Made by a program: the position numbers and the translations under genes
NCBI RefSeq assembly: GCF_000421485.1
Contig: NZ_ATXC01000001.1
Location: forward strand, 558,001-622,000
From: Desulfurobacterium sp. TC5-1
GTDB taxonomy: Bacteria; Aquificota; Aquificia; Desulfurobacteriales; Desulfurobacteriaceae
DNA length: 64,000 nt
Direction: 5' to 3'
The notes under the pieces: model-generated
What the model was told of the DNA's origin: nothing
Database searches by the model: none
The model's input: the letters and a program-made list of their open reading frames with translations, nothing else
Part shown: piece by piece, positions 53,073 through 62,249 of the stretch
How positions within the stretch are numbered: position 1 is the first letter of the stretch
Layout of the letters: each line of letters starts with the position of its first letter

Positions 53073-54305
53073 TCACTTCTGACGCTCTGCAATAAGAAAA
53101 TTGCTGTGTATCATAGATAGTATAGCAAGAGCGGAAATATCGTAACCGGTGATGTAATATCTCGCTTCGTTAACAGCCACCGAGGCAACGGCCAACTTTT
53201 TATCACCGTCCTCGACAAAACCGGTAAACCACTCACACCTGCCTTCAGGATAGTTAAGTTGAGAGAGCGTTCCTGTTTTACCACCAATAGTGAGGTAAGA
53301 ATATCTCCTGAGGCGACGGAAAAACTTCTTGTCAGAGGCTGTTCCAAATCTGACAGTGTCAAGCATCATTTTTTTTATTGTTTCTGCCGTCTCTTTTTTT
53401 ATAACACGCCCCAAAACGTGAGGACGATTCTTATAAATGACTTTCCCCTTATACCTTACCTCTTCAATCATGGAAGGCAGCACCATAACACCGCCATTTT
53501 CTATAGTAGCCGAAATGAGAGCCTCGTGTAAAGGACTTGTCCTCGTTTCTCCCAAACCGGCTGCAATTAAAGCAAGGTCATAATCGTCAAGAGGTTTCCT
53601 GATAATACCCCACGGAAAACCGTAATCTTTCCTGTTAAATCCAAACCTGTAAGCATAATTAAGAAGTCTCTTTTCCCCTATAAGCCTACCGATAACACCA
53701 AAGTAAGGATTAGAAGAATAGGCAAAGGAGTGGAACATGTTTCTCGGAATTATATAGTTACTTTTAAACCAGACTTCGGGAGAACAGGAATCATCGTGAC
53801 CTCGTGTTATTAATCTCTCTTTCGGATCTATGCCAAACTCAAGAGCTGCAGCTGCCGTAATTATTTTAAAAGTAGATGCCGTAACAAACGTGTTCCTGAT
53901 TGTCAAATCAGGATAATTTAAGCTGCTAACGGCTGCAATCACCTTACCGGTGGAAGGTTCTATAGCAACAAAAGCACCGTATTCTAATTTATATCGCTTA
54001 AATTCTCTTTTTATATCCTTCTGAATTTCAGGATTTACAGTAAAAATCACCTCTGTACCATTTAAATCTCTATAAACATATCTACCATCCTCTACATGAG
54101 CTTTTTTAAAAAGGGTGAATTGTAACGTAAAATTCCCGTTTAATTTATCAAGAAAAACTTCGTACGGTTTCTCTGGTCTCTCTATTTCTGTTTTGCCACC
54201 TATATTTGCCATTGAATTAATAATATAGGGATAAATTACAATGGCAAAAATTATCGCAAAAGCAAAAAGCCAGTATCTTAACTCCTTCCTCTTAAAATCA
54301 GCCAT
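53073..54305 (-). CDS. Penicillin-binding protein transpeptidase
   Basis: A monofunctional D,D-transpeptidase of about 410 residues. It has a cytoplasmic start, one transmembrane helix (about 8-30), a short linker domain, and the acyl-serine motifs STFK (catalytic Ser), SSN and KTGT. It lacks a glycosyltransferase domain and a full PBP dimerisation domain, so it is a small class B-like protein. The ATG at 54305 has AAGGTGA four bases upstream. It has no mre/rod or fts neighbours, so which wall-synthesis machine it serves is unclear. Confidence 0.88.
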   Translation of the reverse strand: MADFKRKELRYWLFAFAIIFAIVIYPYIINSMANIGGKTEIERPEKPYEVFLDKLNGNFTLQFTLFKKAHVEDGRYVYRDLNGTEVIFTVNPEIQKDIKREFKRYKLEYGAFVAIEPSTGKVIAAVSSLNYPDLTIRNTFVTASTFKIITAAAALEFGIDPKERLITRGHDDSCSPEVWFKSNYIIPRNMFHSFAYSSNPYFGVIGRLIGEKRLLNYAYRFGFNRKDYGFPWGIIRKPLDDYDLALIAAGLGETRTSPLHEALISATIENGGVMVLPSMIEEVRYKGKVIYKNRPHVLGRVIKKETAETIKKMMLDTVRFGTASDKKFFRRLRRYSYLTIGGKTGTLSQLNYPEGRCEWFTGFVEDGDKKLAVASVAVNEARYYITGYDISALAILSMIHSNFLIAERQK

Positions 54306-54384
54306 TAAATCACCTTCTCCCGATTCCATTTATGAAAATGCTGGTTTAAAATATATTCCAACTACTTATCGTATGGAAGGCTAA

Positions 54385-55446
54385 ATGAGCATCAAAGGAT
54401 ATCTGATAGAACTTGCAGAAAAAAAGAAAAACTCCATAACTACCGACTTTGAAACCATTTCTTTAGAAGCCCTCGGAAAGGCCAGCGAACTGTGGAAAGA
54501 GTTTGAAGGTGAGGAAATAAAAGCCACAATAGGAGCCGTTGACGGAAGCTTAAACAAGAAAGAGTTCCTCGGATTTGTTGTTTTTGCCGTAGCTGCATCG
54601 TCTGTTTTCTTCAACGAATCAGGAAAAAATGAGGAAAGAGAAAGCTATAACATAGACATAGATGTTCTAAAACCCTCAGAATACTCTGACTCAAGAATCA
54701 GGCTTTTTATGGGTATTCTTGAAATAAAAGAACTCCTTAAACTATATAAGGAAGAAAATCCCGACATTATGCTTATCGACGGTTCCATTGTAGGAGACAT
54801 AATAAGGCCAGTATCGTTCACCTTCCAGATTGAAGACGAAGAAAGAGAATACGTTGAAAACTGCCTTTTCCCCGAACTAAAAGAAACCTTCTCTCTAAAT
54901 TCTATAAACTCCAGGGCTTTTCACGAAAAAATTGTAAAAGACGTAAAACCTGAAAAATATCCTGTTATTGCAGGTTACCTTGAATATCTTGAATATTTAT
55001 TATCGATAGAAAAATTGCTCAATGTTGCGGAAGACAGAATAGTAGCCATATCAAAGAGATCCTCTTCAAAAATTTACAACTTCAACTCTATCATGCCTGA
55101 TATATTCATCTTTCAAATGGCTGATGTACCTTCCGGATACAGCAACCCCGTTGAGGTAGAAATATCACCTGAAAAAAAGTACAGGTTTCCTGAAATATTT
55201 GAAGATTCTTTCAGAAAGCGCAAAATAAACGTTTTCTTTGCAAAATTTACCACAGACGTGTACAAAATAGAAACAAACCTTCAACCTGAAAAGGTAATGG
55301 GAGCATTAAAAGGTACGATAGTAAGAAACTATCCCTACCCTCTAAAATTAGCCCACGACTCCGTAAAAATAGACAACCATACGATGGAAAAGATAATATC
55401 TGTCCTGTCAATCCATTTTAGAACAGGAAGGGAAGGGGTGGATTAA
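54385..55446 (+). CDS. NurA-domain 5'-3' nuclease
   Basis: A 353-residue protein with the NurA fold: the first acidic strand IGAVDGSLNKK near residue 50, a second LIDGSIVGD near 130, and late RSSSKIY and YPYPLKLAHD segments. NurA is mainly archaeal and resects DNA ends together with the HerA helicase. herA is not adjacent, unlike most NurA loci. Lateral acquisition from archaea is plausible but unproven. GGAAGG precedes the ATG. It overlaps the convergent bioA by four bases. Confidence 0.8.
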   Translation: MSIKGYLIELAEKKKNSITTDFETISLEALGKASELWKEFEGEEIKATIGAVDGSLNKKEFLGFVVFAVAASSVFFNESGKNEERESYNIDIDVLKPSEYSDSRIRLFMGILEIKELLKLYKEENPDIMLIDGSIVGDIIRPVSFTFQIEDEEREYVENCLFPELKETFSLNSINSRAFHEKIVKDVKPEKYPVIAGYLEYLEYLLSIEKLLNVAEDRIVAISKRSSSKIYNFNSIMPDIFIFQMADVPSGYSNPVEVEISPEKKYRFPEIFEDSFRKRKINVFFAKFTTDVYKIETNLQPEKVMGALKGTIVRNYPYPLKLAHDSVKIDNHTMEKIISVLSIHFRTGREGVD

Positions 55447-56801
55447 CCACCCAGAACCTCAACAATTGCATCTTTGTAAGTCTTAACCATCAGTTCTATC
55501 TCTTCCTCTGATATGGCGAGCGGAGGCATCATTACAAGCGTAGGACCTAAAGGTCTTGTGAAAACGCCCTTTTCTATTATCCGTCTTGAAACACGCCTTC
55601 CAACATCGTCCTTCCAGGAAAATCCTTCTTTAGTCTCCTTGTTTTTTACCAGTTCTATGCCAACCATAAAGCCTCTACCACGAATATCACCCACATGCTT
55701 CAAGTCAGACAGGTGAAAATTCAACTGTTCGTAGAGAAACTCTATCTTGGGCAAAAGAGCTTCAGGCCATCCCTTCTCTCTAAAAAGCTTTAAGTTCTCA
55801 AGTGCAACTGCACAACCGAGCTGATTTCCCGTAAAAGTGTGTCCGTGGAAGAACGTTTTTCCACTCCCGTAATCTCCGCCCCAGAAAGCTTCGTAAACAT
55901 CATCCGTAGCAAGAGTTATAGCCAAAGGCATATATCCGGCTGTTAACCCTTTAGAAACAGCCATAATGTCAGGAACAACATCTTCCCACTGACAAGCAAA
56001 CATTTTACCGGTTTTCCCAAAACCGGTAGCAACTTCATCAAGTATGAGCAAAACACCGTATTTATCACAGAGCTCTCTTACTCCCTTTAAAAATCCTTCA
56101 GGATGAACGATAATACCGGCGGCCGCTTGAACGAGAGGTTCCATAACAACAGCCGCTATCTCATCACCCCTTTCTCTCAGGATAGATTCCATAATAGAAA
56201 GAGAATATTCTTTACATTCATCTTCTGTTCCGTCAAACCTGTATGGATGAGGGGAAGGGACCTTGAACGTTTCAAACATGAGTTCCCTGAACATTGAATG
56301 AAAAAGATCTATTCCACCTATACTGACAGAACCTATCGTATCACCGTGGTAAGCCTCTTCAAGCTTTATAAACTTGGTTCTCTGTTTTTCTCCCTTTAGT
56401 TGCCAGTACTGATAAGCCATTTTAAGTGCAACTTCCATCGCCGTAGAACCGTCATCCGAATAAAAAACGTGTTTTAAACCTGGCGGGGCAATATCCACTA
56501 TCTCCTTTGCAAGCTGAACGGCAGGAACGTTTGTTAAACCTAATAAAGTCGAATGGGCAATTTTGTTTGCCTGAGCATAAAGGGCATCATTTAACCTTCT
56601 AACGTTGTGACCATGAACGTTACACCAGATTGAACCGACAGCATCAAGATACCTGTTGCCATCAACATCATAAAGCCAGCATCCTTCACCTTTCTCTATC
56701 ACGATTGGTTCATTCTTAACGTACTCGGCCATCTGAGTAAAAGGATGCCAGACAAAAGTTTTATCCCACTCTTTCAGTTGATTTGCATCTATCCTATTCA
56801 T
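55443..56801 (-). CDS. bioA: Adenosylmethionine-8-amino-7-oxononanoate aminotransferase
   Basis: PLP aminotransferase making 7,8-diaminopelargonate in biotin synthesis. The N-terminal WHPFTQMAEY is specific to BioA. DEVATGFGKTGKMFACQ and the PLP-Lys SKGLTAGYMPLA follow, with GHTFTGNQLGCAVAL near residue 315. It has 452 residues, which is normal. The start overlaps the end of the spherulin-like gene by eight bases. Confidence 0.95.
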   Translation of the reverse strand: MNRIDANQLKEWDKTFVWHPFTQMAEYVKNEPIVIEKGEGCWLYDVDGNRYLDAVGSIWCNVHGHNVRRLNDALYAQANKIAHSTLLGLTNVPAVQLAKEIVDIAPPGLKHVFYSDDGSTAMEVALKMAYQYWQLKGEKQRTKFIKLEEAYHGDTIGSVSIGGIDLFHSMFRELMFETFKVPSPHPYRFDGTEDECKEYSLSIMESILRERGDEIAAVVMEPLVQAAAGIIVHPEGFLKGVRELCDKYGVLLILDEVATGFGKTGKMFACQWEDVVPDIMAVSKGLTAGYMPLAITLATDDVYEAFWGGDYGSGKTFFHGHTFTGNQLGCAVALENLKLFREKGWPEALLPKIEFLYEQLNFHLSDLKHVGDIRGRGFMVGIELVKNKETKEGFSWKDDVGRRVSRRIIEKGVFTRPLGPTLVMMPPLAISEEEIELMVKTYKDAIVEVLGG

Positions 56802-57549
56802 TGTATCCCTCCTTTAAAAGTTCAACCTCCTTATTCCAGTAAATCGGAACCCTATCAAAAGGTAAAGTGTCATTATCATCAGTCACATAAAGGTAAGAAA
56901 CGTCAGTGGATAAAAGAACATTTGACATTTCACCTTCAGAAGCACCGTATATTATACAGCTGCTTTTTTCGGGAAAATCGGAATAGCAACCGTAAGTCTC
57001 AAACACATCGTAACTGTTTTCAAAAACAACAACATTATCGGCAAAGGAAAAATACCCCTCCGGAGGTCTTGTTCCCGGATTTAAAACAACAAAATAGTTT
57101 CCCTTAGATTTTATATAACCATACAGCGTTTTGTAATAATCAATATTGCCGGTATCGTTATCACTTGTTACTTCATCAAGGAAGAAACCTTTTATCCCCG
57201 GGTAAAGGCTTAACCAGGTATCAATGTCAGCTTCTACTTCAGACAACGGTCTCTGAGCGTATGTTGTGTAAACATAACCTACAGGAAGAAAACCCCTATC
57301 ATTTAAACTTTTTATCATTTCTGTGTAATTTGGATCTTCAACACTGCCCGGTCCTCCTTCAAAGGCAGGATTTAGAACAATTATCGGAGAAAGTTCAGCA
57401 GGAAGCGAAAGAATCTTTTCCCAATTGGAATCAGTCAAATCCGGGTAAAAGTATGCAGGTATCAGGATTTTATGCTCCGGTGCTTTTTCAACCCTTACGC
57501 CGCACGATGAGATGAGAAAGACAGAAAGAAGGAAACACCATATCCTCAT
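56794..57549 (-). CDS. Spherulin-4-like lipoprotein
   Basis: A roughly 250-residue secreted protein resembling the spherulation-specific family 4, a (beta/alpha)8 fold related to GH135 glycosidases: KILIPAYFYP at the start, VGYVYTTYAQRPLSEVEADIDTWLSLYPGIKGFFLDEV in the middle, and VVLNPGTRPPEGYFSFADNVVVFE. A lipobox (LISSC) lies at about residues 10-14. An Asp/Glu pair (FLDEV) marks the usual active-site position. The ATG at 57549 follows GGAGG closely. Its location before bioA may be incidental. Confidence 0.75.
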   Translation of the reverse strand: MRIWCFLLSVFLISSCGVRVEKAPEHKILIPAYFYPDLTDSNWEKILSLPAELSPIIVLNPAFEGGPGSVEDPNYTEMIKSLNDRGFLPVGYVYTTYAQRPLSEVEADIDTWLSLYPGIKGFFLDEVTSDNDTGNIDYYKTLYGYIKSKGNYFVVLNPGTRPPEGYFSFADNVVVFENSYDVFETYGCYSDFPEKSSCIIYGASEGEMSNVLLSTDVSYLYVTDDNDTLPFDRVPIYWNKEVELLKEGYNE

Positions 57550-57598
57550 AAAACCTCCGGAAAACAAAAAGACCTTTTTAAACTTCGGAGAATAAATT

Positions 57599-57604
57599 TA
57601 TAAT
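57599..57604 (+). promoter_or_regulatory. Candidate -10 element ahead of the TPR-protein gene
   Basis: TATAAT in the 86-base divergent gap between the spherulin-like and TPR genes, 31 bases before the ATG. The region 17 bases upstream (TTTTAA) is a weak -35. Confidence 0.4.
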
Positions 57605-57635
57605 TTAAATAATCATACCGCTACGGAGGCACGGA

Positions 57636-58259
57636 ATGAAACTGATAAAAAGAGTGATCACGACAGTTGCTTTACTTGGCATATTTACAACTTCATACGC
57701 CATGAACTACAATGAGATAAAAATTGCCTATCACAAATCTTTCACATATGAGAAAGCCAGAGACTATAAGGACGCCATAAAAGCCCTCATGCCCGTTTAC
57801 GAAACTTACCCCAAAGGATACACGGTCAATCTGAGACTTGGATGGCTTTACTACCTGATGGGGAAGTACAAAAATTCAGAGGTTCACTACAGAAAGGCGA
57901 TGGAAGCCATTCCTTCTTCGGTTGAAGCAAAACTCGGTCTTTCCCTTCCACTTATGGCAGAAAAAAGATGGGCAGACGTGGAATCATTAATGTATAAAGT
58001 GATAAAGACGGATTACTACAACTTTTATGGAAACTTAAGACTTGCCGTAGCTCTTAGAAACGAAGGAAAAGCCAAACTCGCAGAGCAGATAGCAAGAAAA
58101 ATGCTCGCACTCTACCCATCAAACGTTGCATTCCTTACAGAGTTAGGGCTTGATCTATTTGCCCAGGGAAAGAAAAAGGAAGCGTACGCTACATTCAGCG
58201 ACGTTCTTATTCTTGACCCCGAAAACACGGTCGCAAAACATTATCTTGGAATTAAATAA
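57636..58259 (+). CDS. Exported TPR-repeat protein
   Basis: A 207-residue protein with a Sec signal peptide (about 1-22, KRVITTVALLGIFTTSYA) and about four tetratricopeptide repeats (for example YTVNLRLGWLYYLMGKYKNSEVHYRKAME and NVAFLTELGLDLFAQGKKKEAYATFSDVL). It is probably a periplasmic scaffold. The partner is unknown. The stop TAA shares one base with the start of the nuclease gene, although the two proteins should act in different compartments. Confidence 0.85.
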   Translation: MKLIKRVITTVALLGIFTTSYAMNYNEIKIAYHKSFTYEKARDYKDAIKALMPVYETYPKGYTVNLRLGWLYYLMGKYKNSEVHYRKAMEAIPSSVEAKLGLSLPLMAEKRWADVESLMYKVIKTDYYNFYGNLRLAVALRNEGKAKLAEQIARKMLALYPSNVAFLTELGLDLFAQGKKKEAYATFSDVLILDPENTVAKHYLGIK

Positions 58260-60835
58260 TGACATTTAAGGATATCCCCGAATTTATAGCGGACAAAATA
58301 GAAAGCGGCAAACCGTACATAGCCGTAAGAGAACTTTCTTCAAGACTTCTCCTTGAAATATGTAAAATCCGTAAAAAACCTATAATAGGAAAAGTTGCAG
58401 GCACACTGCAGGAACTTGCTCTGCAACTGATTCAAAAAGACTTCCTGAATCCCGGAATAATGACAGAACAGGAACGACTCTTCATAGTCAGAGATGCCAT
58501 AAGAAAAACGGGAATTCCCCACTGGAGAAGCCCTTCTTATGTAGAAATAGTTGATAACAGGATAAGAGAACTAAAAGAACATAACATTGAAACAGAAACC
58601 CTGCGGAAATGCGCAGAAAAAGTCAACGGAAATCTTTCTAAAAAGTTGAAGCTAACCGCTAAAATCCTCGATAATTACAACTCACTTATAGGAAAATACA
58701 AGAAGTACGACATTTTTTCACTGTTTGAATCAGCAAAAGGGAAAAAACCGGAATATAGCGAAATTATACTCTTTTTCCTTCCACAAATACTTCCTCTTGA
58801 AGTGGATTTTCTGAACTCAATAAACACACCTATCACTGTAATAACTTTTAAAGACAACGGCTCATTTTTCAGTAAGTTAAGTAAAGAAAACCTAAAATTA
58901 GTTCAAAACTGGAAAATTATTGAGGTTGAACCGGCAGATATTGCGAAAAACTTCTCTTTTAAACCAGAGGGGAAAATTGACAAAGTAAAGTTAACGGAAA
59001 TTTCCTATACCACGGAGAGCGAAGGCATTAAAATTGTTGTCTCTTTTGTTAAGAAACTCTTATACGAAGGCGTTCCTCCAGAAAAAATAGCCATTGCAGG
59101 AAGGAATCTCGAAGGAAAAGAACTGCTGTTTTACGAGGCATTCAGAGAAGAAAAAATTCCCTTCTTTTCCCAGTACAAAGGTATTCCTGTTAGTTTACAT
59201 CCGGCCGTCAAAAAATTTTTATCCAGCGTAAAAAACGACGAAGAAAAAACCATAAAGGATTGGTGTAAGGCACTCAAAGAATCAGCTGAAAAAGAAAACA
59301 TAGAAGAAGAACTCGTAAAAGAACTTGAAACACTAAACCGAGAAATCGTCGCCCTAACCGAATCCAATATCATAGAGAATAACAAAATCAACGGTAAGGA
59401 ATTTCTTGAACTTTTAAAAATTATAATGAAAAACAGAACCTTTCTTATATCAGAAGAAGAACCCTTCGGCGTGTTTGCAGGTACACCGGAAAATGTACCA
59501 TCAGCACTTCCAACCCACATACTGTTTTTCGATTTCTCATCGGGTACCTATCCCCGCTCATTCCCGTTCGATCCAGATTTCAGCTACCAGGAAAGGGAAG
59601 AAATAAACCGGATTTTAAACCTCAACAATCCGATTTTAGAAGCTCTACCGGGGCGAGAAAAACTGATAATGTATGAGTTCCAAACATTCTACAATGTCCT
59701 TGCCACAGATCCTCAAGAGATGATATTTACATACCATATAGATAAAGGCAGTTCCACGTTCCTTTCCATACTAAAAACCTACACAAATCTGAAAAAAGAA
59801 AGTAGAAAATTTGTTTCCGCAAAAGCAAAAAGGCTCCTCTCTATATACAAAGACAAAACCAACGCTCACACACCTATAGAATGGGGAATTGTCAGATGGA
59901 AAGAAAAAATAGAAGGCGCTAAAGAAATGAACTTCATTTTTGACTCCAACTTCATAGGCAAATACCTGCCCAAAAACCTTTCTGTAACTGACGTTATATC
60001 TTACTTTGATTGTCCAACAGAGCTTTTTTTCACAAAGATCGTTGGTTACAAAAAGACCACAACCGTAGAAGCCCTTGAAGGACAGATATACCATGAATTC
60101 ATAAGGCGGTATTTTTCAGAAGGTGGAAATCCGGAAGAACTGTTTGAAAAAGTTTTCAAAGAATTCACTCAAAGTGTGGATGAAGAGCGGATCTTTCTCC
60201 ACAAGCCTTTTATCAAATATAACATTTTAAAATTTATAGCCGACTGGCAACCAAAAAGTAATGTTTACAAGCAGGAAATAGATGTAGAGGTAAAAATAGA
60301 TGACATAACTCTATCTGGGAGAATAGACTGGGTCGAAAAAAAAGATAAACACATAGAAGTCATAGATTTTAAAAGAGGAAACGTAAGTACAGACGAGTAT
60401 GATCCGGGAAAGAAAAAATCATTTCAGATAATTTTATATGGACTCTCCCTTGCAAGAGAAAAGGATGTCGTTAAAGCTGTGAAAAACTGGAAACACAAAC
60501 AGATAAACTTTGCATTTATAAGCATTCCCAAATTCAACAAAAAAAGTGAAGAGAAAAACTGGCTGAAATATTTTGAAGGAAAGAGAATAAGAAAAGAAAT
60601 CATGTCATCCATTACGTGGGTAGTAACAGGATATAGAATGATAGAAAAAGGGTTTTTTGCACCCCTTGGCATTAACCCTTATAAACCAAGTCCAAAAAAT
60701 AAAGAAAAACTTTTCAGCTTTAGAGAATCAAATATGTGCCCCTATACCCACACTTTAACCCAAAAGCAGCTAAATATTTACAGAGAAAAAGTGCAAAAAA
60801 TGTTTAAACGTATTAACAAAAAGCTCTGGGGCTAA
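58259..60835 (+). CDS. AddB-like protein with a C-terminal PD-(D/E)XK nuclease domain
   Basis: An 858-residue protein. The C-terminal nuclease domain runs from about residue 580: LSVTDVISYFDCPTELFF, GQIYHEFIRRYF, then SGRIDWVEKKDKHIEVIDFKRGN, which holds the catalytic Asp and the DxK motif, and KKSFQIILYGLSLA. The long N-terminal part has a worn-out helicase look without a Walker A motif. This combination matches the AddB/RexB subunit of recombination nucleases. Only two cysteines of the AddB iron-sulfur site are visible (FDCP and NMCPY). An AddA partner is not adjacent. Confidence 0.75.
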   Translation: MTFKDIPEFIADKIESGKPYIAVRELSSRLLLEICKIRKKPIIGKVAGTLQELALQLIQKDFLNPGIMTEQERLFIVRDAIRKTGIPHWRSPSYVEIVDNRIRELKEHNIETETLRKCAEKVNGNLSKKLKLTAKILDNYNSLIGKYKKYDIFSLFESAKGKKPEYSEIILFFLPQILPLEVDFLNSINTPITVITFKDNGSFFSKLSKENLKLVQNWKIIEVEPADIAKNFSFKPEGKIDKVKLTEISYTTESEGIKIVVSFVKKLLYEGVPPEKIAIAGRNLEGKELLFYEAFREEKIPFFSQYKGIPVSLHPAVKKFLSSVKNDEEKTIKDWCKALKESAEKENIEEELVKELETLNREIVALTESNIIENNKINGKEFLELLKIIMKNRTFLISEEEPFGVFAGTPENVPSALPTHILFFDFSSGTYPRSFPFDPDFSYQEREEINRILNLNNPILEALPGREKLIMYEFQTFYNVLATDPQEMIFTYHIDKGSSTFLSILKTYTNLKKESRKFVSAKAKRLLSIYKDKTNAHTPIEWGIVRWKEKIEGAKEMNFIFDSNFIGKYLPKNLSVTDVISYFDCPTELFFTKIVGYKKTTTVEALEGQIYHEFIRRYFSEGGNPEELFEKVFKEFTQSVDEERIFLHKPFIKYNILKFIADWQPKSNVYKQEIDVEVKIDDITLSGRIDWVEKKDKHIEVIDFKRGNVSTDEYDPGKKKSFQIILYGLSLAREKDVVKAVKNWKHKQINFAFISIPKFNKKSEEKNWLKYFEGKRIRKEIMSSITWVVTGYRMIEKGFFAPLGINPYKPSPKNKEKLFSFRESNMCPYTHTLTQKQLNIYREKVQKMFKRINKKLWG

Positions 60836-60946
60836 CTTATAACCTGAAAAAGCATCTATCCACCACTTAACACTTTTTAAGCTTCCCTGAATATATTAAT
60901 CTAAAGGCAAATTAAAACGTTTATTTTTAAAATCCTGAGAATTTAC

Positions 60947-60975
60947 TTGACAGATTAATTAAACAGAGATATGAT
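60947..60975 (+). promoter_or_regulatory. Near-consensus sigma-70 promoter
   Basis: TTGACA at 60947-60952, a 17-base spacer and TATGAT at 60970-60975, 42 bases upstream of the lipoprotein start. Eleven of twelve positions match the consensus. It should drive the lipoprotein and LysM genes strongly. The rest of the 180-base gap shows nothing else. Confidence 0.85.
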
Positions 60976-61017
60976 AAAAGTCAGGAGATTGTATGTATCT
61001 AACTAACGGAGGGTATG

Positions 61018-61371
61018 ATGAGAAAGAAATTACTGTTGGGACTTATACTGGTTCCACTGGCTATAACAGCCTCCTGCGGAACTGCCAAGAAAGAAGTTAA
61101 AGTTACACCCGAGCAGCAGAAGGAACAGGTAGAGCTCAAAGAAAAGTATCAGAAACTGTTAGACGAAATTGACACTATGAAAGATAAACTCACTAAAACT
61201 AAAGAAGAGAAGGCTGCTACACAAGAGAGAATAACTTACCTTGAAAACCAGATTGCAGCTCTTGAAGCTGAAAAGGCATCTCTTCAAAAAGAACTTTCAA
61301 CCATGCCTTCAAAGGAGAGCCTTGAACAGGAACTTCAGGCTCTTCAGGCTCAGTTAGGGGGTGAGCAATGA
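61018..61371 (+). CDS. Small coiled-coil lipoprotein
   Basis: A 117-residue protein with a lipoprotein signal peptide (lipobox ITASC near residue 20) and a long heptad-rich coiled coil from about residue 35 to 110 (LEQELQALQAQL and similar), comparable in style to Lpp/YbgF-like envelope spacers. The ATG at 61018 is better spaced from GGAGGG than the ATG one codon earlier. It overlaps the LysM gene by four bases and has a very strong promoter, so it may be an abundant envelope protein. Confidence 0.85.
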   Translation: MRKKLLLGLILVPLAITASCGTAKKEVKVTPEQQKEQVELKEKYQKLLDEIDTMKDKLTKTKEEKAATQERITYLENQIAALEAEKASLQKELSTMPSKESLEQELQALQAQLGGEQ

Positions 61372-62144
61372 GAAAGTTAACCGCAATAGTCACAGCAATG
61401 CTTATCTCTTGTGCGATTTCTCCAGCATTTGCAGCTGGAACATGTTCATCAAACATCTCAAATTATGAAACATGCACAGCAACAAATTCAACTGAAAATG
61501 CAACAGGAAATACAACAGAAAATGCAGCAATTCAAAAACCAACTGAGGCTACTTCGTATGAAGAATTAATGGCCCAGTACAAAAAAGCTCTTGCAGAATA
61601 CAACAGTTTAAAGGCTGAACTTGAAAAAGAAGAAAAAGAGCTTGCCATGCTTAAAGCTCAAGAAGCTGAACTTGAACAGAGGTATAACGCTCTTTCCTCA
61701 GACGTTGAAGCTCTGAAACAGGAAATAGAATACAGAAAGCAGCTTGAAGCAAAGATTGCAGAGCTTAAAGCAAAACTCGCAAAAGCCGGCAACAAAGTAG
61801 AAATGCTCCGAAGAAAGTTCATGGCACTTCCTAAAAGCTACCGCGTCGTAAGAGGTGATACTCTATGGGGAATTGCTTCAAAAAGCTACATTTATAACGA
61901 CCCCTGGCAATGGCCTCTAATATACAGGGCAAACAGGAACAAAATAAAAAATCCTCACCTTATTTTCCCTAAACAGGTGTTCACTATACCGAGAAATATA
62001 ACAGCCGAAGAAGTGATAGACGCAAGGAGACAGGCTCTAAGAACCCCTCCACCTCCAGGTGCAAAAGTTATAAAAGTCGGCCCTGTTAGAGCTGAAGACG
62101 TTCCAAAAACAGCAACCGATTACTTCCTTTTCATGAACAAATAA
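61368..62144 (+). CDS. Exported coiled-coil protein with a C-terminal LysM domain
   Basis: A 258-residue protein with a signal peptide (about 1-23, ending AFAAG), an Asn/Thr-rich segment (about 25-60), a coiled coil (about 65-145) and a LysM peptidoglycan-binding domain (about 158-210, YRVVRGDTLWGIASKSYIYND ... NKIKNPHLIFPKQVFTIP). It likely bridges wall and envelope together with the upstream coiled-coil lipoprotein. Four cysteines lie near the mature N terminus. A hairpin terminator follows six bases after the stop. Confidence 0.88.
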   Translation: MRKLTAIVTAMLISCAISPAFAAGTCSSNISNYETCTATNSTENATGNTTENAAIQKPTEATSYEELMAQYKKALAEYNSLKAELEKEEKELAMLKAQEAELEQRYNALSSDVEALKQEIEYRKQLEAKIAELKAKLAKAGNKVEMLRRKFMALPKSYRVVRGDTLWGIASKSYIYNDPWQWPLIYRANRNKIKNPHLIFPKQVFTIPRNITAEEVIDARRQALRTPPPPGAKVIKVGPVRAEDVPKTATDYFLFMNK

Positions 62145-62149
62145 CCGTT

Positions 62150-62170
62150 GAGGGGGGAAAGTTCCCCCTC
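62150..62170 (+). terminator. Terminator after the LysM gene
   Basis: GAGGGGGGAA and TTCCCCCTC pair with one bulged G around a two-base loop, followed by the T-rich CATTTCTCTT. It separates the envelope pair from the dnaG-rpoD unit. Confidence 0.75.
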
Positions 62171-62249
62171 CATTTCTCTTGACTTATCCACAGATAAGAA
62201 TAATTTTAATGGTGCGTTCTCTTTACTACTTTTAAAAGAGGTGATATAA

